A DNA stretch of 60,000 nt from Liolophura sinensis (Eukaryota > Mollusca > Polyplacophora > Chitonida > Chitonidae). The translations under genes and the position numbers were made by a program. The stretch is from positions 32,722,402 to 32,782,401 of the forward strand of contig NC_088301.1 in assembly GCF_032854445.1 (NCBI RefSeq), given 5' to 3'. This document shows, in pieces, positions 52,001 through 54,755 of the stretch (positions are counted from its first letter, which is position 1; each line of letters starts with the position of its first letter). The notes below the pieces were generated by a model that worked only from the letters and a program-made list of their open reading frames with translations, ran no database searches and had not been told where the DNA came from.

Positions 52001-53598
52001 ATAGCTGTATCTGTGCAGAGCACAGATAAAAACAGTGCCGTTAACCGGGTACCAGGCAAACCTGTCATTAGATGATGTAGATAAACCAGTAGAAGCTAGT
52101 TTAGAACATATGACATCACTGGTTAATGTATTGGCATTTTTTCTGGATAATGACCACGTTCGTTAGCAGAAGAAAGTAAGTGACTTCTCCAAGTACATGT
52201 ACCTGTATGAACCTTCATAGTCACAACTACATGCACAAGTGATCCTCCAAGGGCAACCTGGTGCTGTTTCACACAGCTATCGTAGGATCCACAGGTTGAT
52301 CATACATACCATTACATACAACTTAAGAAACAAGCTGGGAAAAGTATATTTTTTTATTCCTATATAGATTAAAAGTTAGGATTTCCTCCACTGAAAAAAT
52401 TGTTATTTCCCATGTAAGATTAGATGTCACTTTTGATATTTCACACCTCGATGCCATGATATCCGAAAGAAGCATTTTCTTTCATAGTGTTTCAGTCTGA
52501 GCTCAACCGAATGATGTCACAATACAAGTATAGTCAGCTTTAAAAAAAGTACATGAAATCATACAAGATGTCAAGCATCATATTGTAAATGTTAAAGTCT
52601 TTGAAGTCGTACAGCTCAAGTATTCAACATAAAAACATTAATATTATCAAAATATAATAAGTCATAAATCTTGTGTGTAATCATTTCCATCTCTAACTTC
52701 AGCAATATGTATAGTATTCAACCTTCACAGTGGAATATCCTGTTTATTTGATTGGTGTTTCCTGATGTATAGCCATTCCTTGACTCAAGGAGAGACACAC
52801 AGAGAGGTCCTCAAACATAGTTCTTCACACAATTCAAATGATCTATTATAACTATAGAATGGATAGTGTCTTCAGCTTTCTTTCACAATTCAACATTGGT
52901 TAGTTAGGAACAAGATATTCACTCATTACCATTGGATGTAGTGGAGAGACAGACAATCTGTGGCAAAAGGGGAGATAACTTTGGTATTTTGCGAGTTGTC
53001 TTCCCAGAAGGCAGGTACAGCACACTGAGGCGATTTCTGTCCAGTAGAAACAGACTCTCTTTCTCCTAAAAGTCAAATATTTCATTTTGGTCAAAAAAAT
53101 ATCACAGTTACACAATTTCTGATTGATTTAATAAGCTTCCATGATCAAAAACCATAGGATTTTCTACTTCAAATTATAGTAATGTCAAAGCTAAGTTTTC
53201 TCTGCCCTCCCTGTGCGCACACTACAACTTCCATCACAATCTAAAGCGTGGCATAGATGCAGACATTTAACTAAGCATTTTCTTCTATTAACACTAATAG
53301 CACCATGAGAGTTTCCCATTAACATCCTGATATCAAAATGCAGGTATAATTTAAATCTAAGCTTTCTAGATGGCAAAAACTGAGGATCTGTATAGCATTC
53401 ATACCTGCCCACACACAGTACTGTCATTCATTTGTATACAACTTGTACTGGCTACTGTATAAGAATGTGTTTATCACTTCATAACCTTACATTTACCATA
53501 AAATGTTTCAAGCTTACCTCTCCCAGCCAAGCAAACTTTGGCCATGGTTTCTTTCGTTTGATACTTGTTGAAGCCAGGACTTCAAGGTTTAACTTCAT
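973..53598 (-). CDS. CPLANE1: CPLANE1 (C5orf42/JBTS17) orthologue, 37 coding exons, complete model of 3184 aa
   Basis: Family knowledge: CPLANE1 is the large subunit of the CPLANE complex (with INTU, FUZ, WDPCP, RSG1), which acts at the basal body, recruits intraflagellar-transport-A components and supports ciliogenesis, Hedgehog signalling and planar polarity. Seen: the N-terminus (MKLNLEVLASTSIKRKKPWP, then WLGEEKESLFLLD) closely matches the vertebrate protein as I remember it. The model has a beta-propeller-like N-terminal part (about 1-370), a long helical middle, low-complexity charged exons 20-23, and conserved C-terminal blocks around residues 2540-2790. All 36 junctions keep phase and no exon has an internal stop. 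Length is near the human 3197 aa. The exact 3' end is the weak point: the TAA at 973-975 is reached by reading past a good donor (1007-1006). Individual exons are listed below. Confidence 0.95.
1143..1888. other. CPLANE1 intron 36, nothing recognised
   Basis: 746 bp without a recognisable repeat or exon. Its phase 1 boundaries join exons 36 and 37. Confidence 0.5.
1889..2002 (-). CDS. CPLANE1: CPLANE1 exon 36 (residues 3091-3129), second motif exon
   Basis: Encodes TSNIPRPVSRGKGPLHKPMT then YTQQLQQLSNKGGYSTR. Acceptor AG 2004-2003 and donor GTAGGT both fit. Phase 1-1, 114 nt. The K-P-x-T-Y-T-x-x-L-x-x-L pattern aligns with exons 35 and 37, which is the main evidence that this exon belongs to the gene. 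Confidence 0.82.
2195..2265 (+). repeat. G-rich GGTGG/GGGT tract
   Basis: About 70 bp of the plus strand is almost only G and T with many runs of two to five G, so it could form G-quadruplex structure on the plus strand (the non-template strand for CPLANE1 is the complementary C-rich one). It lies in intron 35. Confidence 0.7.
2304..2682 (-). mobile_element. SINE family 2, near full length, in intron 35
   Basis: In minus orientation the right end carries a tRNA-like head (GCAGAGGTAGAGCG for the A box region, then GGATCAATCC as B box). The left end carries the tail GTTTAACGTCGTACTC next to AGTGAGTGAGTG. The same element recurs at 54925-55262 in the other orientation. Confidence 0.85.
2868..3014 (-). 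CDS. CPLANE1: CPLANE1 exon 35 (residues 3042-3091), first of three related C-terminal exons
   Basis: Encodes GSKHIPGASRRANTSPRRVK then TYTERLQDMKKSKKVYST. Phase 1-1, donor GTAAAG after the CACG at 2868. If this donor is skipped a TAG at 2833-2835 ends the protein at 3101 aa, a possible alternative terminus. Confidence 0.88.
3015..4796. other. CPLANE1 intron 34
   Basis: Mostly AT-rich unique-looking sequence. Holds a MITE-like element at 4324-4585. No further exon is required by frame. Confidence 0.6.
4324..4585. mobile_element. MITE-like element A, 262 bp, with terminal inverted repeats
   Basis: The left end (GGCCCAGTTGTCAAAAAGTG) is the inverse of the right end (CACTTTTAAACAACTGGGCC) with few mismatches, over about 24 bp. 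The inside has no coding capacity and contains a further GTAAAAAGTGTATTA copy. A shorter relative lies at 36089-36240. Confidence 0.8.
4797..5568 (-). CDS. CPLANE1: CPLANE1 exon 34 (residues 2785-3042)
   Basis: Encodes DPVTDHDILEAGRQREANRK, a low-complexity Arg/Ser/Pro-rich middle and RPSSASSQRESPRTSRPYAS near the end. Out phase 1 at donor GTAGGC after L-Y. A later GTCAGG donor would put exon 35 out of frame. Confidence 0.93.
5845..6000 (+). mobile_element. SINE family 1, 5'-truncated, in intron 33
   Basis: Keeps GTCAGCAACCTGCAGATGG through GTGGAATATTCTTGAGTATG and a TAAATAA-like tail. The tRNA head is missing. Confidence 0.8.
6134..6368 (-). CDS. CPLANE1: CPLANE1 exon 33 (residues 2706-2784)
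   Basis: Encodes RQSQASGFDSVKMSVDKLQQ and a strongly basic predicted coiled coil (QEWMAERRRKTHAEYKKHRQ then ELLDEERHPF). The final E-R-x-P-F after an R/K-rich helix is a landmark of CPLANE1 proteins. In phase 2, out phase 0; donor GTAAGT. Confidence 0.94.
6408..6495 (-). mobile_element. SINE family 1, 3' end only, in intron 32
   Basis: Starts with TTTATTTATTTATCTGATTG and GTTTAACGCCGCATTCAAG, the reverse complement of the family tail. Confidence 0.8.
6775..7125. repeat. Degenerate tandem array that includes the exon-32 splice donor
   Basis: GGGTGGCACAAAT-type blocks recur at spacings of roughly 33-75 bp. The true donor (GCCACCCAAAA then GTAAGT, minus strand) is the last copy. Earlier copies keep GT donors at 6971-6970 (GTGAGT), 6909-6908 (GTAATT) and 6816-6815 (GTATGT); two others have AT in place of GT (about 7034 and 6875). 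Confidence 0.8.
7110..7259 (-). CDS. CPLANE1: CPLANE1 exon 32 (residues 2656-2706)
   Basis: Encodes SGPSMDVKVSGLSGISDIIG then EMLAEGGIDLSEAGLSPEEA KQLT in part, a conserved acidic helical segment of the family. The acceptor is CAGCAG (NAGNAG), so the exon may start at 7259 or 7256, differing by one serine. Donor GTAAGT after 7110; in phase 2, out phase 2. Confidence 0.93.
7545..7669 (-). CDS. CPLANE1: CPLANE1 exon 31 (residues 2615-2656)
   Basis: A Ser/Pro-rich linker: DGSPHSTLTPVQSEKSPQRS then VRSQGVSHSQSPEPSAAKTR. In phase 0, out phase 2; donor GTAAGA. The longer open frame over the same bases is out of phase. Confidence 0.9.
7670..11486. other. CPLANE1 intron 30 (3.8 kb)
   Basis: AT-rich. 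Holds a T run near 9112-9125, a doubled 21-bp unit at 9279-9321 (GGAAACCTCCTAGGAGTAACA), a SINE tail at 9367-9462, and a possible half of a MITE-B element from about 10810 (ACCTAAAATTTGGCCTGC). No exon seen. Confidence 0.6.
9367..9462 (-). mobile_element. SINE family 1, 3' end only, in intron 30
   Basis: TTTATTTATTTATTTGATTG then GGTGTTTTACCCTGTAGTC and a CGGCGGCCCGCATTATGG block. Confidence 0.85.
11487..11597 (-). CDS. CPLANE1: CPLANE1 exon 30 (residues 2578-2614)
   Basis: Encodes LLSTIESIGEAVHPGVGHAS then PRSSQRSAWGDKHSVLK. It continues the helix of exon 29 directly. Symmetric phase 0-0; donor GTAGGT. Confidence 0.9.
12438..12703 (+). mobile_element. SINE family 1, near full length, in intron 29
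   Basis: The tRNA-like head has the B box GTTCAAGTCC at about 12524. The body runs to GAAATATTTTTGAGTACGGC and the tail AATAAATAAATA. The diverged A box part suggests an old copy. Confidence 0.9.
13436..13613. mobile_element. MITE-like element C, 178 bp, with 28-bp inverted ends
   Basis: The left end (GTACTGTAATTCTTCAACCT) and right end (AGGTTGAAGAATTATAGTAC) are inverted copies continuing inwards through TTTTC(G/A)ACC. No coding capacity. The same terminal motif TAATTCTTCAACC reappears alone at about 22425 in intron 28. Confidence 0.8.
13829..13904 (+). mobile_element. SINE family 1 fragment in intron 29
   Basis: Only the 3' part (GTAAGTGAACCATTCTTGAG to ACACCCAATCAAATA) is left. Confidence 0.65.
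16866..17420 (-). promoter_or_regulatory. CpG-rich island inside intron 29, candidate internal promoter
   Basis: CpG dinucleotides (in words such as CGGCCG, GCGCCG, ACCGCAGTCG and CTCGACAC) are clearly denser than in the flanking AT-rich intron. The island ends at a GT donor (16869-16868) that follows an ATG-led open stretch. No TATA box is evident. The right boundary is approximate. Confidence 0.35.
16870..16965 (-). CDS. Candidate alternative first exon or cassette exon of CPLANE1 inside intron 29
   Basis: On the minus strand an ATG at 16965-16963, in the context CTACCATGG, opens 32 codons (MVHSKRELPIFLVGRTSYPR, then FRYNSWETFHKQ). They end exactly in phase 0 at a GTACTG donor after 16870. 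Exon 30 starts in phase 0, so the splice would give a C-terminal protein of about 640 aa. The surrounding 16.9-17.4 kb is richer in CpG than the introns around it, as at a promoter. A cassette reading is also possible (acceptor AG 16973-16972, exon 16870-16971, 34 codons, phase 0-0). Neither the ATG nor transcription is proven. Confidence 0.35.
18620..18893 (-). mobile_element. SINE family 1, near full length, in intron 29
   Basis: Complete from the ATTTGATTGGTGTTGTACAC tail to a tRNA-like head with GCTGCGCTGACGTGC and a B box seen inverted as TTGAACTC near 18804. Confidence 0.9.
20500..20709. mobile_element. MITE-like element B, diverged copy, in intron 29
   Basis: Right end TGGACAAAATTTCAGGTCAT inverts the left end ACCCTAAATTTCGCCCA imperfectly. 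The middle (GTGCTGAAACATAT and CAGGATATCATA) matches the copy at 51728-51923. Confidence 0.55.
21638..21750 (-). mobile_element. SINE family 1, 3' half, in intron 29
   Basis: TTTATTTATTAATTTCATTT then CTGTACTCAATAATATTTCAC and GGCCAGCATTACAGTGGGAG. Confidence 0.8.
21994..22141 (-). CDS. CPLANE1: CPLANE1 exon 29 (residues 2528-2577)
   Basis: Encodes a conserved helical block: SVIRQLRNMDHQIKAIDNMS then VSMQKDLNSTKL. The M-D-x-Q-x-K-A-I-D segment is one of the best conserved parts of the C-terminal half. In phase 2, out phase 0; donor GTGAGA. Confidence 0.93.
22142..22672. other. CPLANE1 intron 28
   Basis: Carries one TAATTCTTCAACCTATTT word at about 22425 that equals the end of MITE C; otherwise nothing recognised. 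Confidence 0.5.
22673..22784 (-). CDS. CPLANE1: CPLANE1 exon 28 (residues 2491-2528)
   Basis: Encodes GTDVREEELRESLVSWNRVR then GDSLTVGLFNRTHMPDD. In phase 1, out phase 2; donor GTGAGT. Confidence 0.89.
22940..23130 (-). mobile_element. SINE family 1, lacking part of the tRNA head, in intron 27
   Basis: TATGTATTTGATTGGTGTTT to AGCATGAGCTGAACTTGAAC, ending within the B box. Confidence 0.85.
24364..24529 (-). CDS. CPLANE1: CPLANE1 exon 27 (residues 2436-2491)
   Basis: Encodes VSEPARGFLNVVDIRASSVL then RDLEGRGEQLRVQPDLTLHP. In phase 0, out phase 1; donor GTCAGT. Confidence 0.9.
24695..24847 (+). mobile_element. SINE family 1, 5'-truncated, in intron 26
   Basis: CCAGCTCATGATGGCTTCCT to CACCATAATGCTGGCCGTCA and a CAATAAATAAA tail. 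Confidence 0.8.
24955..25082. repeat. Short tandem repeat, about 2.3 copies of a 50-60-bp unit, in intron 26
   Basis: TTAATTCTCACAACATTT and TTCACTGGTC recur with TATCTCACCGTATC/CATCTCACTGTATC between them. Confidence 0.7.
25256..25392 (-). mobile_element. SINE family 1, 3' half, in intron 26
   Basis: TTTATTTATTTATTTGATTG, then CACCGTACTCAAGAATATTT and GGGGGAAACCCAAGACCATC. Confidence 0.85.
25458..25515 (-). mobile_element. SINE family 1 tail fragment, in intron 26
   Basis: TTTATTTACCTGATTTGTGT then TTTACGCCATTCTC. Only about 55 bp remain. Confidence 0.6.
25638..25892 (-). mobile_element. SINE family 1, near full length, in intron 26
   Basis: From a TTTATTTATTTATTTTATTC tail to a tRNA-like head (inverted B box TTGAACTCACAGCGACC, then GCGCCATGCTGGTGTGC). 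Confidence 0.9.
26153..26277 (-). CDS. CPLANE1: CPLANE1 exon 26 (residues 2394-2435)
   Basis: Encodes GTDPIQEALIEYNRCIQGNV then LAPDIYLGLRFGDERD. In phase 1, out phase 0; donor GTTAGT. Confidence 0.91.
26540..26651 (-). CDS. CPLANE1: CPLANE1 exon 25 (residues 2357-2394)
   Basis: Encodes VDFATMTKEQVDVEIETDLA then AEGIRTAEASTSVTKDT. In phase 0, out phase 1; donor GTTAGA. Confidence 0.88.
27066..29188. repeat. 61-bp minisatellite, about 35 copies, in CPLANE1 intron 24
   Basis: The unit reads CCTAAACCAATACCAATCAG, then CATGTCTTTATGTCTTCACT, then ATACCA plus a variable 15-bp end. Three end types occur: AGCAAATGCTTGTAT, AACTTAAGATTGTAT and AGCTTATGCTTATGT. Each unit carries two CCAAT words. Because 61 is not a multiple of 3, open frames of about 72 codons appear in stepped succession; these are not genes. 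Confidence 0.97.
29431..29555 (-). CDS. CPLANE1: CPLANE1 exon 24 (residues 2315-2356)
   Basis: Encodes GIFESYLKYENEFGDRQPTN then AKFQHDVAKALEQEWKKRQK. In phase 1, out phase 0; donor GTATTG. It was found by asking what was missing: exon 23 cannot join exon 25 in frame without it. Confidence 0.9.
29830..29998 (-). CDS. CPLANE1: CPLANE1 exon 23 (residues 2259-2315), highly charged
   Basis: Encodes ENLSSEPFTSPEHRKSQTKK, a basic tract, then an acidic run DEEEEEEEL and HDGYAIPP. In phase 0, out phase 1; donor GTATGA. Confidence 0.9.
30218..30505 (-). mobile_element. SINE family 2, diverged copy, in intron 22
   Basis: GCTTGGGGTTTTACATCTTA at the tail side and CAGGTTTGATCCTGGGTCTC (inverted B box) at the head side. 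Confidence 0.75.
30762..31008 (+). mobile_element. SINE family 1, young insertion with poly(A) tail and perfect target duplication, in intron 22
   Basis: It is 5'-truncated at GCGTAATGACCCAGG, keeps the B box GTTCAAGTCC, and ends in 31 A (30977-31007) instead of TAAA repeats. It is flanked by identical 15-bp copies of ATCGAAATGCATTTT at 30747-30761 and 31009-31023. Confidence 0.95.
31245..31317 (-). CDS. CPLANE1: CPLANE1 exon 22 (residues 2234-2258)
   Basis: A 73-nt exon encoding MRRRKEKDAEQAAHTATESE DIDQ in part. In phase 2, out phase 0; donor GTTCAC is weak, but frame on both sides supports it. Confidence 0.85.
31318..32912. other. CPLANE1 intron 21
   Basis: AT-rich. It holds a SINE piece (31913-32030) and a doubled CATTTGGCTG(A/T)GGTACAAACAA unit at about 32291-32340. 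No exon seen. Confidence 0.6.
31913..32030 (-). mobile_element. SINE family 1, 3' half, diverged, in intron 21
   Basis: TATTTATTTGATTGGTGTTT, then a 10-15-bp insertion, then ATGGCGTCCAGCATCACGG. Confidence 0.75.
32913..33838 (-). CDS. CPLANE1: CPLANE1 exon 21 (residues 1926-2234)
   Basis: Encodes VQHQSMMAMMGALDETVQPV, a basic segment RFSKKKGRSRKSQELREVLF, a proline-rich stretch (PRTPGPIPPAIPLLRIDF) and a helical end QKLARDFYQQQMDNWQQHNQ. In phase 0, out phase 2; donor GTGGGT. Confidence 0.94.
34005..34266 (-). mobile_element. SINE family 1, full length, in intron 20
   Basis: The best-preserved copy: TTTATTTATTTATTTGATTG to the inverted tRNA head GCGCTAGCGCGCTAACCAAC and TGAGCTC. Inverted B box TTGAACTCACAGC. 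Confidence 0.95.
34709..35237 (-). CDS. CPLANE1: CPLANE1 exon 20 (residues 1749-1925)
   Basis: Begins GGSPMRSMDLLTDSFTYDDE. The rest is a low-complexity His/Ser/Arg-rich region with two near repeats of an S-K-H-R-S-E-x-G-S-(E/Q) motif (around KHRSEVGSEDRGRYDQSERQ and KHRSEAGSQGRRWRHGQSE), then LQRVVRGELRRMME. Probably disordered. Out phase 0; donor GTTTGT. Confidence 0.92.
35706..35795 (-). CDS. CPLANE1: CPLANE1 exon 19 (residues 1719-1749)
   Basis: A small acidic 90-nt symmetric exon (phase 2-2): NEESESAEISSAGSDDANPQ then FQNSLSIVR. Donor GTACTT. Skipping it would keep the frame. Confidence 0.88.
36089..36253. mobile_element. MITE-like element A, short copy, with an adjoining 13-bp perfect hairpin, in intron 18
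   Basis: Left end GTCAGTTGTTGAAAAATGTA and right end CAATACACTTTTGGATAACT with TGGCCC are inverted. TTTTGGATAACTG (36220-36232) is repeated inverted as CAGTTATCCAAAA (36241-36253) around an 8-base loop. It begins 42 bases into intron 18 from the exon-18 donor. Confidence 0.75.
36296..37671 (-). CDS. CPLANE1: CPLANE1 exon 18 (residues 1261-1719)
   Basis: The longest exon (1376 nt). It starts SNWSGGQEEDWLRECFKSLQ, contains a family-typical block VYFEKQCQVVAKMLKKKAKC, and ends in a polar stretch NVDDETLVQNAYAGILE. In phase 0, out phase 2; donor GTAAGG. Confidence 0.95.
38164..38394 (-). CDS. CPLANE1: CPLANE1 exon 17 (residues 1184-1260)
   Basis: Encodes ATTEGPLDELPEILSQHYSM then KLEYPAVQACMMAFRDFCAL, which I recognise as a conserved core segment of CPLANE1. 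Symmetric phase 0-0; donor GTAGGC. Confidence 0.93.
38550..38815 (-). mobile_element. SINE family 1, near full length, in intron 16
   Basis: GTTTGATTGGTGTTTACACT tail to inverted head TTGAACTCACGACAGCGGC and GCCACGCTGGAATGTTAAC. Confidence 0.9.
38982..39246 (+). mobile_element. SINE family 1, near full length, in intron 16
   Basis: tRNA head GGTTAGCACGCTAGCGCAGC, B box GTTCAAG, tail CAAATAAATAAATTA. It ends about 28 bp before the end of exon 16 and lies inverted relative to the copy at 38550. Confidence 0.9.
39274..39444 (-). CDS. CPLANE1: CPLANE1 exon 16 (residues 1127-1183)
   Basis: Encodes DALGSVDGEEEKRVRYAASS then a hydrophobic helix VTQLILVVLDASNLSLPLLR. A symmetric phase 0-0 exon; donor GTAAAA. 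Confidence 0.91.
39445..40444. other. CPLANE1 intron 15
   Basis: Holds a run of 14 C near 39919-39932 and a possible tRNA-derived SINE at about 40185-40380 (GGCTCAATACTGGTTACAGT head, tail GGCGTTTAACAACAAATAA). Confidence 0.5.
40445..40671 (-). CDS. CPLANE1: CPLANE1 exon 15 (residues 1051-1126)
   Basis: Encodes EAIAIDEGTDLSQLRQTLEE, ILKAGIMSMVDVAPWLLSGL and a proline-rich end PCPPIYCPQPTQTAE. In phase 1, out phase 0; donor GTCAGA. Confidence 0.92.
41259..41383 (-). CDS. CPLANE1: CPLANE1 exon 14 (residues 1009-1051)
   Basis: Encodes CKLSMQLPERLYPGSILERA then LGHLVGHPSALDTPRGNNHL. In phase 2, out phase 1; donor GTAAGT. Confidence 0.9.
41565..41790 (-). CDS. CPLANE1: CPLANE1 exon 13 (residues 934-1009)
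   Basis: Encodes SRILPVYHRDVSSMVSKCGL and a helical block TLEYLMLAGLVWEGVCFADS then MGDWKSAFLLSVACKQHQK. In phase 1, out phase 2; donor GTATGT. Confidence 0.92.
42024..42195 (-). CDS. CPLANE1: CPLANE1 exon 12 (residues 877-934)
   Basis: Encodes DSGNTEKIPCIRNKAIRKLV, QSLARFMAAYFTNETLYVFP and PKPLPPVHGGKAVA. Out phase 1 at a GTGAGT donor placed just before further open sequence. Confidence 0.9.
42280..42480 (-). mobile_element. SINE family 1, diverged copy, in intron 11
   Basis: TACCACCATACTCAACAATG then TTTCACTTATATGATAGTGG and ACGGAGGAAATTGGAC. Confidence 0.65.
42578..42668 (-). mobile_element. SINE family 1, internally deleted, in intron 11
   Basis: TTTATTTATTTATTTATGTG and ATTGGTATTTCACTCC join directly to GGGGGAAACTCACAACCCTC and CTGGCAGACCTTCTCAC, so the middle is missing. 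Confidence 0.75.
42835..43260. repeat. Degenerate direct repeat, three copies, in intron 11
   Basis: GGATCCATTTTCA(G/A)TAG and (A/T)GGTAGGTAC(A/G)(C/T)AA recur at about 42855, 42985 and 43130. Copies also share AGTGTTAACA. No coding capacity. Confidence 0.55.
43287..43498 (-). CDS. CPLANE1: CPLANE1 exon 11 (residues 806-876)
   Basis: Encodes GSESKRVSKLCHAQLYTYLL then RGDLKQALDLVDNLLLQSNF, a conserved TPR-like helical pair in the family. In phase 1, out phase 0; donor GTGAGT. Confidence 0.93.
43600..43960 (-). mobile_element. Possible third SINE type, in intron 10
   Basis: An inverted B box (GTTTCGAACC, 43878-43887) lies at the right, and an AATGCAATACTCAAGAATTT tail-like block at the left. 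Ends not defined. Confidence 0.45.
44045..44119 (-). CDS. CPLANE1: CPLANE1 exon 10 (residues 781-806)
   Basis: A small 75-nt symmetric exon (phase 1-1) encoding GDKLSLNGLYTQALGVWQNQ LKNLA in part. Found from the sequence itself because it is too short for an ORF scan. Donor GTAAGC. Skipping it would keep the frame. Confidence 0.88.
44120..46408. other. CPLANE1 introns 9 and 8, nothing recognised
   Basis: Apart from exon 9 (45314-45492) this is AT-rich sequence without a repeat I can name. The open frame of 128 codons at 44558-44944 on the plus strand has no recognisable content. Confidence 0.5.
45314..45492 (-). CDS. CPLANE1: CPLANE1 exon 9 (residues 721-781)
   Basis: Encodes LCLSWKLLYKHCLHYQEKLK followed by a helical stretch with QQKLQDLDVDLSPRHQHIST. 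In phase 2, out phase 1; donor GTGAGA. Confidence 0.91.
46409..47467 (-). CDS. CPLANE1: CPLANE1 exon 8 (residues 368-721)
   Basis: A long 1059-nt exon. It begins RHHDGRESAGSEHDVMKQHF, then a conserved block around PRLPMILCSDGYLVTVLHF. The rest is predicted helical (for example KHFEMAQRALFTAWGVVVSG). The acceptor AG (47469-47468) was chosen over an upstream one (AG at 47512-47511) because that one runs into a stop in the required frame. Out phase 2, donor GTTTGT. Confidence 0.92.
47650..47832 (-). CDS. CPLANE1: CPLANE1 exon 7 (residues 307-368)
   Basis: Encodes DYWIADLAWTADGLFLTFMT, another W-T-x-D-G propeller strand, then GPTYYLPLHPLIAV. In phase 2, out phase 2; donor GTGTGT. The earlier possible donor GTAAGG (47654) would break the frame with exon 8. 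Confidence 0.88.
47833..48610. other. CPLANE1 intron 6
   Basis: A very diverged SINE-1-like tail may lie at about 47895-47955 (TTGTTGTTTAATGTCAAG). Otherwise nothing. Confidence 0.4.
48611..48865 (-). CDS. CPLANE1: CPLANE1 exon 6 (residues 222-307)
   Basis: Encodes HPSVQAEWSNIQYPLRNINV and a blade-like segment YVVQYSPDGQVLAVGVNQR (the S-P-D-G turn is typical of WD propellers), ending HCEG. In phase 2, out phase 2; donor GTAATA. Confidence 0.93.
48866..50583. other. CPLANE1 intron 5, GC-AG type
   Basis: 1.7 kb, AT-rich, no named repeat. On the minus strand it begins GCAAGT (50583-50578) and ends AG at 48867-48866. Confidence 0.7.
50584..50687 (-). CDS. CPLANE1: CPLANE1 exon 5 (residues 188-222), followed by a GC donor
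   Basis: Encodes VLGSCCQNSVVFTSEDKLCV then STVLVRFPDSSAYN. The exon ends ...AACAG and the intron starts GCAAGT, the typical rare GC-AG type. Only this donor leaves AG to complete the AGA codon with exon 6. Confidence 0.85.
51049..51272 (-). CDS. CPLANE1: CPLANE1 exon 4 (residues 113-187)
   Basis: Encodes VHAVVNLSCDCSKLIVVFNH and RLYYVWEKDPRQNVL, further propeller-like sequence. It ends after K-N-K at donor GTGTGG in phase 0. An in-frame stop would follow soon if the donor were not used. Confidence 0.88.
51579..51698 (-). CDS. CPLANE1: CPLANE1 exon 3 (residues 73-113)
   Basis: Encodes GHFLVCLLVSGDVAIWHKDL, a WD-like strand pattern with a terminal W-H-K-D, then MLKIIPGLLDHIPLADFRT. In phase 1, out phase 1; donor GTGAGA. 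Confidence 0.92.
51728..51923. mobile_element. MITE-like element B with a SINE-1 head inside, in intron 2
   Basis: TTGACCTAAAATTTTGTCC (51728-51746) is inverted at GGACAAAATTTTAGGTTAA (51905-51923), 17 of 19 positions matching. Between them lies a 5' SINE-1 head (51826-51882: TGGCCCAGTTGGTTAGCGTG), apparently inserted into the MITE and cut short. Confidence 0.75.
52737..52765 (-). mobile_element. SINE family 1 tail fragment, in intron 2
   Basis: Only TTTATTTGATTGGTGTTTC remains recognisable. Confidence 0.5.
52930..53065 (-). CDS. CPLANE1: CPLANE1 exon 2 (residues 28-73)
   Basis: Reads EKESLFLLDRNRLSVLYLPS then GKTTRKIPKLSPLLPQ, continuing the first propeller-like blade. Acceptor AG at 53067-53066; donor GTAATG after 52930. 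It leaves one base for the next codon. Confidence 0.93.
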
Positions 53599-53627
53599 GT
53601 TGGCTTTGTTACAGTTTCCACTCTACC
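53518..53627 (-). CDS. CPLANE1: CPLANE1 exon 1 (5'UTR 53599-53627; coding 53518-53598, residues 1-27)
   Basis: The start codon is at 53598. It encodes MKLNLEVLASTSIKRKKPWP followed by KFAWLGE and ends in phase 0 at a GTAAGC donor. The basic K-R-K-K-P-W-P stretch is the hallmark of the CPLANE1 N-terminus, which fixes the start. Confidence 0.93.
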
Positions 53628-54009
53628 CTAAAAGCAAACAATAAAATCAACATGAGCTACATGTAGTTCAACAACATTCAAGTAGTCTTAACACCCGGTT
53701 TTGGATTCTGTTTCAATTCAGTTTCACCCCATCATTAGTTCAATGATTAAACTCAAATATCAGAAATTATTGAAAATAGCAACATTCTACTGAACTACTG
53801 TGACCCGGAATTGCACAAAGCATTAATGTATCATACGATACTGGATAAAATAAAATGCAGGACAGTTCCTCATTACATCCATTAACTTTCGTATTTTAGC
53901 CAAGAGATCAGCAGTAAACTTTTGATATTGCGAACGGATGGCCAGTAGTCTCATCTATCAGTAAATATAACTCATCATTACAACAGTAGTCGGGCTGGTG
54001 ACTGCAATG

Positions 54010-54030
54010 TTGTTGTTGTTGTTGTTGCTG
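54010..54030. repeat. (TTG)n microsatellite in the 5' leader intron
   Basis: Six to seven TTG units near 54010-54030, between the leader exon and exon 1. Confidence 0.8.
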
Positions 54031-54309
54031 TACAAGTTTCTCAATACGGATAGTCAAATCGTAGTCAACATGAATATTTCTAATCATCCATACAGTCTTG
54101 GCAAAGTTCTAAGAAAGTCAGTTCAGTGGGTTAACTAAACCTTTGTCATCCGCAAATTATTAAGCGTACGTTCTTTTAGCTGTTTAGATGACAGTTGTCA
54201 CCGTGTGTGTCTTAACGAACCTCAAAGAGCTGCACATTTTCTTTTCAACATATGTGAAGCATTTTACTAGAATGAGCGAAAAAAATGAGTGTCAGTTGTA
54301 AATACTTAC

Positions 54310-54420
54310 AAACTATTGACAACTTTACAAGGCAAACAGACTTCATTTTCAGCGCTTTCACCGAACGGGAACAAGACTTTACATGTTTCAAGCAGCCGCC
54401 ATTTCCCTAGCCAGTGCAGT
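54310..54420 (-). promoter_or_regulatory. CPLANE1: Putative 5'UTR exon and core promoter of CPLANE1
   Basis: On the minus strand a GTAAGT donor follows 54310. It pairs with an acceptor (AG at 53629-53628) that leaves 29 nt of leader before the start ATG at 53598-53596. The leader exon contains AAATGGCGGC (54394-54403), a YY1-type element common at animal transcription starts, in a locally CpG-richer stretch. The transcription start is not visible; 54420 is an arbitrary right edge. The start ATG has A at -3 (GCCAACATGA), a good context. Confidence 0.55.
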
Positions 54421-54654
54421 TGTTACGGGAGTGGCCTCCCTTCTCGTTTCATAGTTATCCCCCCCTTTAGTCCGACTGAGGCGAACTTAGACTGTATCCA
54501 TTCAGATTAAAACAATTAACTAGACCCAGAAAACTGACACTGATTTAGACTCATGCAAATCTTACATCACATGATGCTACTTAATGGTATTTTCAATCCT
54601 GTAAAATAAGTCAGCTGAAAGCCGCATTACCAGTGCAACATGTGACCACTCCAT

Positions 54655-54755
54655 CATGTGCTTGGGGATTAACAATTTTTCAAACATATGGCAATAACGA
54701 GTCTTTAGATGTGTGTACATATACAGTGTCTTCTTGCAGCAAAAGTGCCAATCAT
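54655..54755 (-). mobile_element. SINE family 2, 3' piece, upstream of CPLANE1
   Basis: GTGCTTGGGGATTAACAATT and GTGTGTACATATACAGTGTC match the copy at 30218. Confidence 0.7.
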
